Shown here: positions 60,601 through 64,000 of the stretch, one piece after another | How positions within the stretch are numbered: the first letter of the stretch is position 1 | Layout: each line of letters starts with the position of its first letter | Source: Calamus simplicifolius | Taxonomy: Eukaryota > Streptophyta > Magnoliopsida > Arecales > Arecaceae | Assembly (NCBI GenBank): GCA_900491605.1 | Contig: UESW01003882.1 | Span: 658,255-722,254, forward strand | Length of the DNA stretch: 64,000 bases | Reading direction: 5' to 3' | Notes under the pieces: model-generated | Database searches by the model: none | What the model was told of the DNA's origin: nothing | The model's input: only the letters and a program-made list of their open reading frames with translations | Program-made: the position numbers and the translations under genes

Positions 60601-63170
60601 TCATACTTGGAATCTTATCTGCATTTGTAATAGTTGTCTGTTCGCTCATGTGCTTACTCATGTTTTGCTGAGCAGAGGTATATTCAATGCTTGAAGGGTA
60701 TTATTTAATTACAGTTGCCTTTGGAATTAATGCATTGTCTGTTTTGTTTTCCTCAACTAATGCAATGTAATCAATTCTGGATTGTCATACTTGGAATCTT
60801 ATCTGCATTTGTACGAGTTGTCTGTTCATTCATGTGCTTACTCATGTTTTGCTGAGCAAAGTTATATTCAACACTTGGGAGGTATTATTTAATTACAGTT
60901 GCCTTTGTTTAGTCATCAGTGGCATTTGTGCTGCCTGTTCACACCTCCATACTCAGAATAATGTTACAGACTGCAGAAATCAAATGCTGTTTTGAAATCA
61001 TTGGTAGCATTAATTTAGCAAATATTTTTGCAGTAGAGGTTTATATTTGCGGCCTCCTAACCCCAAACACACATGCGGACTTTGCTTCTCTAGGAGGAGA
61101 GGGCATCCAAATTATAGATTCACACCATAGATGGTGATTTATACCATTAAAAGTGCTTAAAAAACTAACGTGTTTTAGTGGTCTTTTATATATGCATCAA
61201 GTGGGTGCGAAAATGAATGAATGACGAGACAACATTTTGCTATGATCTAAGCATTAAAATCTATTAATTTTCAATCTTCATATGTTTAACATATATAGAT
61301 CATGATCAATAAGATTGGTTCTTAATTTGAATGCTTTGTGAACATTTAAGCTTCTAGAGTAGGTAAGACTGTTATTCTTTTAAAATTTAGTTCAAAAGAG
61401 AGAACTCCTTAATCCATCTGTGGAACCCTATATAAAACTTGTTTTTTTTTGACTCTATGCTTAACATTGTAAAAACTTTGATCTAGAACACTGCAAGTGA
61501 CTTAGGGAACTGTGGCATCATTTTCCGAAGATAAATTACTAGCAATCAAATACAATAAATTGATTGTAGCAATTATTTCTTGTGATGTAGCATTTATAAC
61601 TAATGTAGAATATAATTCTCTAAATCAAGGGCTTAGCTCATGATTTTGTCTAAACAACATGCCTTGATGTATAAATGGCGGGATTTGTTAAACATGTATT
61701 GAGTCTCTTGACCCTTGCTTTTTCTCTGAGGTTATTGTGAGGATGATAATTTGTTTGCATTTGAAAGGTATTTCTCATCTTCCTAATTAATCATTTTATT
61801 TGTTTTTCTAACACAGAAGGTATATTTGGATATTTTGCCCTAATTTTCCTTTTGCATATTGATGGAGATGTTCAAGATTAATATAAATATTCTTGTTTTT
61901 TGTGGGGAATCTGTTCATGTTTCATGTCAACACTTCTACTACCTTTCCAACATTTAGTTTTGTACCCATTAAACAATTAATACTAAAATGGATTTTAAGT
62001 TCTCTCTAACCATGATTTAGTTTTTATTTAGGTTTCTCGGTCAAGTTCTGTGCCTCCAAATACAAGGGACACATTGTACCAAGGATTGCCACCCAGCATA
62101 AAAGGTGCTTTGCGGTCTAAGTTGCAATCATTTCAAGTCAAGGAGGAGGTACAAAATACTTCAGAGATGCCACCCGCCCAAACTAGAGAATCGGCCCTGA
62201 CCATGAAAACTAGTTCATCAAATATCTTGTGGCAATGCTAATATATTTTTTGCGCATGCAGCTTACTATTCCCCAAGTTAAAGCTGAGATGGAGAAAACA
62301 TTGCGATGGCTTGTCCCAATTGCCAATAACACCACCAAGTAATTTAGCTACCCATAATGCGTTCACATTAGAATGATTCAGTATACCGCCAAGTTTTAGG
62401 ACTTTTGAATATGCCATTTTCTTATGCATCATTGTTTTGCTTCTGTGATGGAAACCATATCAGGGCACACCACGGTTTTGGTTGGGTTGGAGAGTGGGCA
62501 AACACTGGGTCAGTAGCCAACCACTTTCACATCCATTGAAATATGAAAAAACTTGAAGTAGCTGGTCATTACTTTATATTATTTTAGATAATTTCAAATT
62601 TTCAGGTCCTCATTCAAGATCAAGTTGTTTGTGTTTTTTTCTTTCAGGTCTGAGGTAAATCGAAAACCAGCTGGGCAGACAGACTTGATCCGTATTGAGA
62701 CACTCCACCATGCTGACAAGGAGAAGACCGAAGCATATATCCTCGACCTTGTCGTGTGGCTTCACCATCTCATCAGCCTTTCTAGGTCTGTCAATGGAGG
62801 TGGCAGGTCTCCTATTAAATCTCCGGTTCGCTCGCCCAGCCAGTCGGGTTTAACTGTTAAATTGCCTGCAAACAAGCCAAGCAACCAATCTTCCATGCTC
62901 ACCCAAGAAGACCAAGAAATGTTACGGGATGTCAACTTTAGAAAATTGACTCCAGGAATTAGCAAAAGTCAGGAGTTCAACATGGCAAAGACAAGACTGT
63001 CCAAGCACGACAGATTGAGCAAGAGCAATAATCATTCTCCAACCAGCAGTTGCAAGAAAGATTTATTTTCAGTCAGAAGGGCGTCCATGGTTCCTGCTAT
63101 TGACTTTGACATTGACAAATCAAAGACTTTGGATGTCATTGATAGAGTGGATGATCTTAGAAAGCTATGA
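45383..63170 (+). CDS. PSI1-like: PSK SIMULATOR 1-like protein (DUF3475 + DUF668), 11 coding exons
   Basis: Predicted product 631 residues; Arabidopsis PSI1 is of similar length. Coding exons: 45383-45685, 51507-51832, 52050-52142, 52228-52318, 53821-53914, 58675-58772, 59015-59084, 60345-60448, 62032-62148, 62262-62338, 62648-63170. They total 1,896 nt and stay in frame. The start MGGICSKGS has Gly2 and a nearby Cys, as for N-myristoylation and membrane attachment. DUF3475 is at about residues 150-206, followed by a charged helical region (about 211-355). DUF668 runs from about 374 to 460, with conserved helix residues continuing to about 508. A Ser-rich tail follows. In Arabidopsis this family promotes growth linked to phytosulfokine signalling; the same role here is inferred. 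All introns are GT-AG except the first, which appears to be GC-AG. No stop or frameshift is seen. Confidence 0.92.
47173..47217 (+). repeat. 17-bp repeat, about 2.6 units, in intron 1
   Basis: GGTCAAAGCCCGAAAA-type units start at 47173, 47190 and 47207. It is a short local expansion with no known role. Confidence 0.8.
49156..49838. mobile_element. hAT-like non-autonomous element in intron 1 of the PSI1-like gene
   Basis: Inverted ends TAGGGGTAGCGAATT and, from the right, TAGGGGTGGAAATTT. Flanks CCCTAAAG (49148-49155) and TCCTAAAG (49839-49846) match at 7 of 8, fitting an 8-bp hAT target duplication. The inside has repeated TAACCTGTATAACC-like and GGGTCAA words. Confidence 0.78.
51507..51832 (+). 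CDS. PSI1-like coding exon 2
   Basis: Residues 102-210, carrying DUF3475 (about 150-206). Acceptor ATAACAG before GTTTCAG; donor AAGAG/GTACAC. The last codon is split after two bases. Confidence 0.92.
52050..52142 (+). CDS. PSI1-like coding exon 3
   Basis: Residues 210-241, a charged segment ending in an aromatic RYFDK motif. Acceptor GCTAACAG, donor GACAA/GTAAAT. Confidence 0.9.
52228..52318 (+). CDS. PSI1-like coding exon 4
   Basis: Residues 241-271, predicted helical (rich in Gln, Glu, Leu). Acceptor AATGATAG, donor GCT/GTGAGT. Confidence 0.9.
52381..52742. repeat. GAGCCGAGCTTGAGCT-rich element in intron 4
   Basis: It begins GGTGTAAACAGGCTGAACAT and ends near GTTCGGCTCATTTT, which is partly inverted. 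It has an AT-rich centre and GAGCT-rich arms. It is related in wording to 42772-43388. Confidence 0.5.
53821..53914 (+). CDS. PSI1-like coding exon 5
   Basis: Residues 272-302, beginning ELYHELHALDRFEQD. Acceptor TTGTTTATAG, donor AGAG/GTTAGT; one base of the next codon is included. Confidence 0.92.
57478..58290 (-). mobile_element. RTE-clade LINE 3' fragment in intron 5, antisense to the gene
   Basis: On the minus strand, an RT segment near 58240-58280 contains the DD active-site block. An open 87-codon piece (57976-57713) matches the conserved C-terminal region of plant RTE-type RT (LYGTKCWA, MLRWICGKT, RIRNKHI motifs). It continues into the same 3' tail seen at 22496 and 24206. The 5' part is absent and there are stops between pieces, as for a 5'-truncated old copy. 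Confidence 0.85.
58675..58772 (+). CDS. PSI1-like coding exon 6
   Basis: Residues 303-335, Lys-rich (KSQKKHVKGLKKKSLW). Acceptor GTATGTAG, donor CAGAG/GTAGGT. A longer open frame at 58541-58786 is in a different frame and is not used. Confidence 0.9.
59015..59084 (+). CDS. PSI1-like coding exon 7
   Basis: Residues 336-358, VMEKLVDIVHFLHLEIHDAF. Acceptor TTCTGTAG, donor GCTG/GTATAT. Confidence 0.92.
59477..59627 (+). mobile_element. Small tRNA-derived SINE in intron 7
   Basis: 151 bp flanked by the direct repeat AAAACTGAGG (59467-59476 and 59628-59637), which extends imperfectly to the left. An A-box-like TGGTTGAGTTGGTAA lies at 59485 and a B-box-like GGGATTCATTCC at 59520-59531. It has an A-rich tail. 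Same orientation as the host gene. Confidence 0.75.
60345..60448 (+). CDS. PSI1-like coding exon 8
   Basis: Residues 359-393; starts DUF668 with the RRLGPAGLALHYANII motif. Acceptor AACTATAG, donor CTCTA/GTAAGT. Confidence 0.93.
60537..60903 (+). repeat. 184-bp tandem duplication in intron 8
   Basis: 60537-60720 and 60721-60903 are about 90% alike (both start TTGGAATTAATGCATTGT and contain CTTACTCATGTTTTGCTGAG). The differences show it is not an assembly duplication. Confidence 0.9.
62032..62148 (+). CDS. PSI1-like coding exon 9
   Basis: Residues 394-432 in DUF668 (LYQGLPPSIKGALRSKLQ). Acceptor TTTATTTAG, donor GAGGAG/GTACAA. Confidence 0.93.
62262..62338 (+). CDS. PSI1-like coding exon 10
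   Basis: Residues 433-458 in DUF668 (EMEKTLRWLVPIANNTT). Acceptor GCATGCAG, donor CCAA/GTAATT. Confidence 0.92.
62648..63170 (+). CDS. PSI1-like coding exon 11 and stop
   Basis: Residues 458-631: the end of the conserved region with the histidine-rich helix LHHADKEKTEAYILD, then a Ser/Pro-rich disordered tail. Acceptor CTTTCAG; TGA stop at 63168-63170. Confidence 0.93.
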
Positions 63171-63800
63171 TTCTTTCATAAAAGTTAAGCAATGGATTGG
63201 TGAGGCCGTCTTGATCTTCATGCCTGTGCTCTTAGTGCCAGCAAAGTGAAATTTTACTTCAGAAGATGGAAGTTCTCGGCAAGAGGCAGCCTGTGAGATG
63301 AAGAATGAGCTGTGAAAGTGGGATTTTGTATGTAGGGGGGACAGGATGGTAATCATGGTTAATTTGTATTATAAAGGGTGGTGGTTCCATCATGCGGAAA
63401 GGAAGAATTGGCGCAGCATTACTTTCTTGCAGTGAATTTTCTAATAATCAAAGCTCCATTTGGTTGCCTATATATGGTTTGCATTCTACCATAAATGTCA
63501 AAGGGATCGATTTTATTGTTCGCAGACAAGGGGAAAAAAAAAAGAATTAGAGGACCAATCTAAGTTGATGGTCAGAATGTTCTTGTGCTCCCATTCATGT
63601 CATGAATGCATGCCCGTTTACCAGCGTTTGCACTGCAGAGATATGGGTACATGAGCATGCTGAACAATGTTTTTCCATCGCAGCCTTGAGCATTTTTTGA
63701 ATATGATAATTAGATGCTCTTCGCACCAAGCCATAATCTTCAACACGTTCTTCAGCCTTTTACTGAAGGTTGAGAAAACGAAAATTAATAAATTGACTGG
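63171..63800 (+). other. Predicted 3' untranslated region of the PSI1-like gene
   Basis: AT-rich sequence with no further coding. AATAAA-like signals include TAATAA near 63443 and AATTAATAAATT near 63783. The exact cleavage site is not determined. 63801-64000 holds nothing recognised. Confidence 0.4.
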
Positions 63801-64000
63801 ATCCTACCAATCATCCAAACCATAAGATATGATGGTGCACAGGCTATAGAATCTCTCTCAACACTTTATCCTACTTAAAGAAACAGCTTTTTGGCAGTAG
63901 CATTTGTTACATCTCAGGCTAAATTATCCAACATTTATACTTATCTCAACTACCAAAAGACCTGTTCGCCCAGATAGATACATTTCCTCTTTTATGGACG

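Overview
This is a stretch of flowering-plant nuclear DNA. It has split genes with GT-AG introns, Ty1/copia and Ty3/gypsy LTR retrotransposons, plant L1-type LINEs that carry an RNase H domain, tRNA-derived SINEs, and Tourist-like and hAT-like MITEs. The repeat mix looks monocot-like, perhaps palm-like, but nothing here fixes the species. No bacterial features, CRISPR array, rRNA gene or free-standing tRNA gene was seen.

Layout. 1-883 is unassigned. 884-7696 is a Ty1/copia element with both LTRs and a decayed gag-pol. 7716-10030 is an older, AT-rich copia remnant on the minus strand. 10095-18883 is a Ty3/gypsy chromovirus of Tekay/Del type with 1.9-kb LTRs, a perfect 5-bp target duplication, an initiator-Met primer site, and a broken gag-pol ending in a chromodomain-like tail. 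18890-30280 is AT-rich intergenic DNA with MITEs, RTE-LINE 3' fragments, a TRIM and local duplications. 30284-36245 and 36246-42128 are two related LINEs, head to tail on the minus strand. 42339-44570 holds a SINE with an 18-bp target duplication, a GAGCTCG-rich repeat and a possible MITE. 44570-63800 is the one host gene: a PSK SIMULATOR (PSI1)-like gene on the plus strand with 11 coding exons and a predicted 631-residue N-myristoylated product. Its introns carry a hAT-like MITE, a GAGCTCG-rich repeat, an antisense RTE-LINE fragment, a small SINE and a 184-bp tandem duplication.

Most notable. (1) The gypsy element has a 114-bp, 71% AT insertion with GT...AG borders (13390-13503) exactly between the Gag zinc knuckle and the protease. 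Removing it restores the reading frame; leaving it in stops translation just after Gag. It looks like a spliceosomal intron that could set the Gag to Gag-Pol ratio. (2) The copia element has no initiator-Met primer site. The sequence just after its 5' LTR is instead complementary over 14 nt to the LTR itself, which suggests possible self-priming. (3) One LINE has a UAAUG stop-start overlap between ORF1 and ORF2. (4) The first coding intron of the PSI1-like gene appears to use a GC donor.

All calls come from reading the sequence by eye. No alignment, database search or expression data was available.
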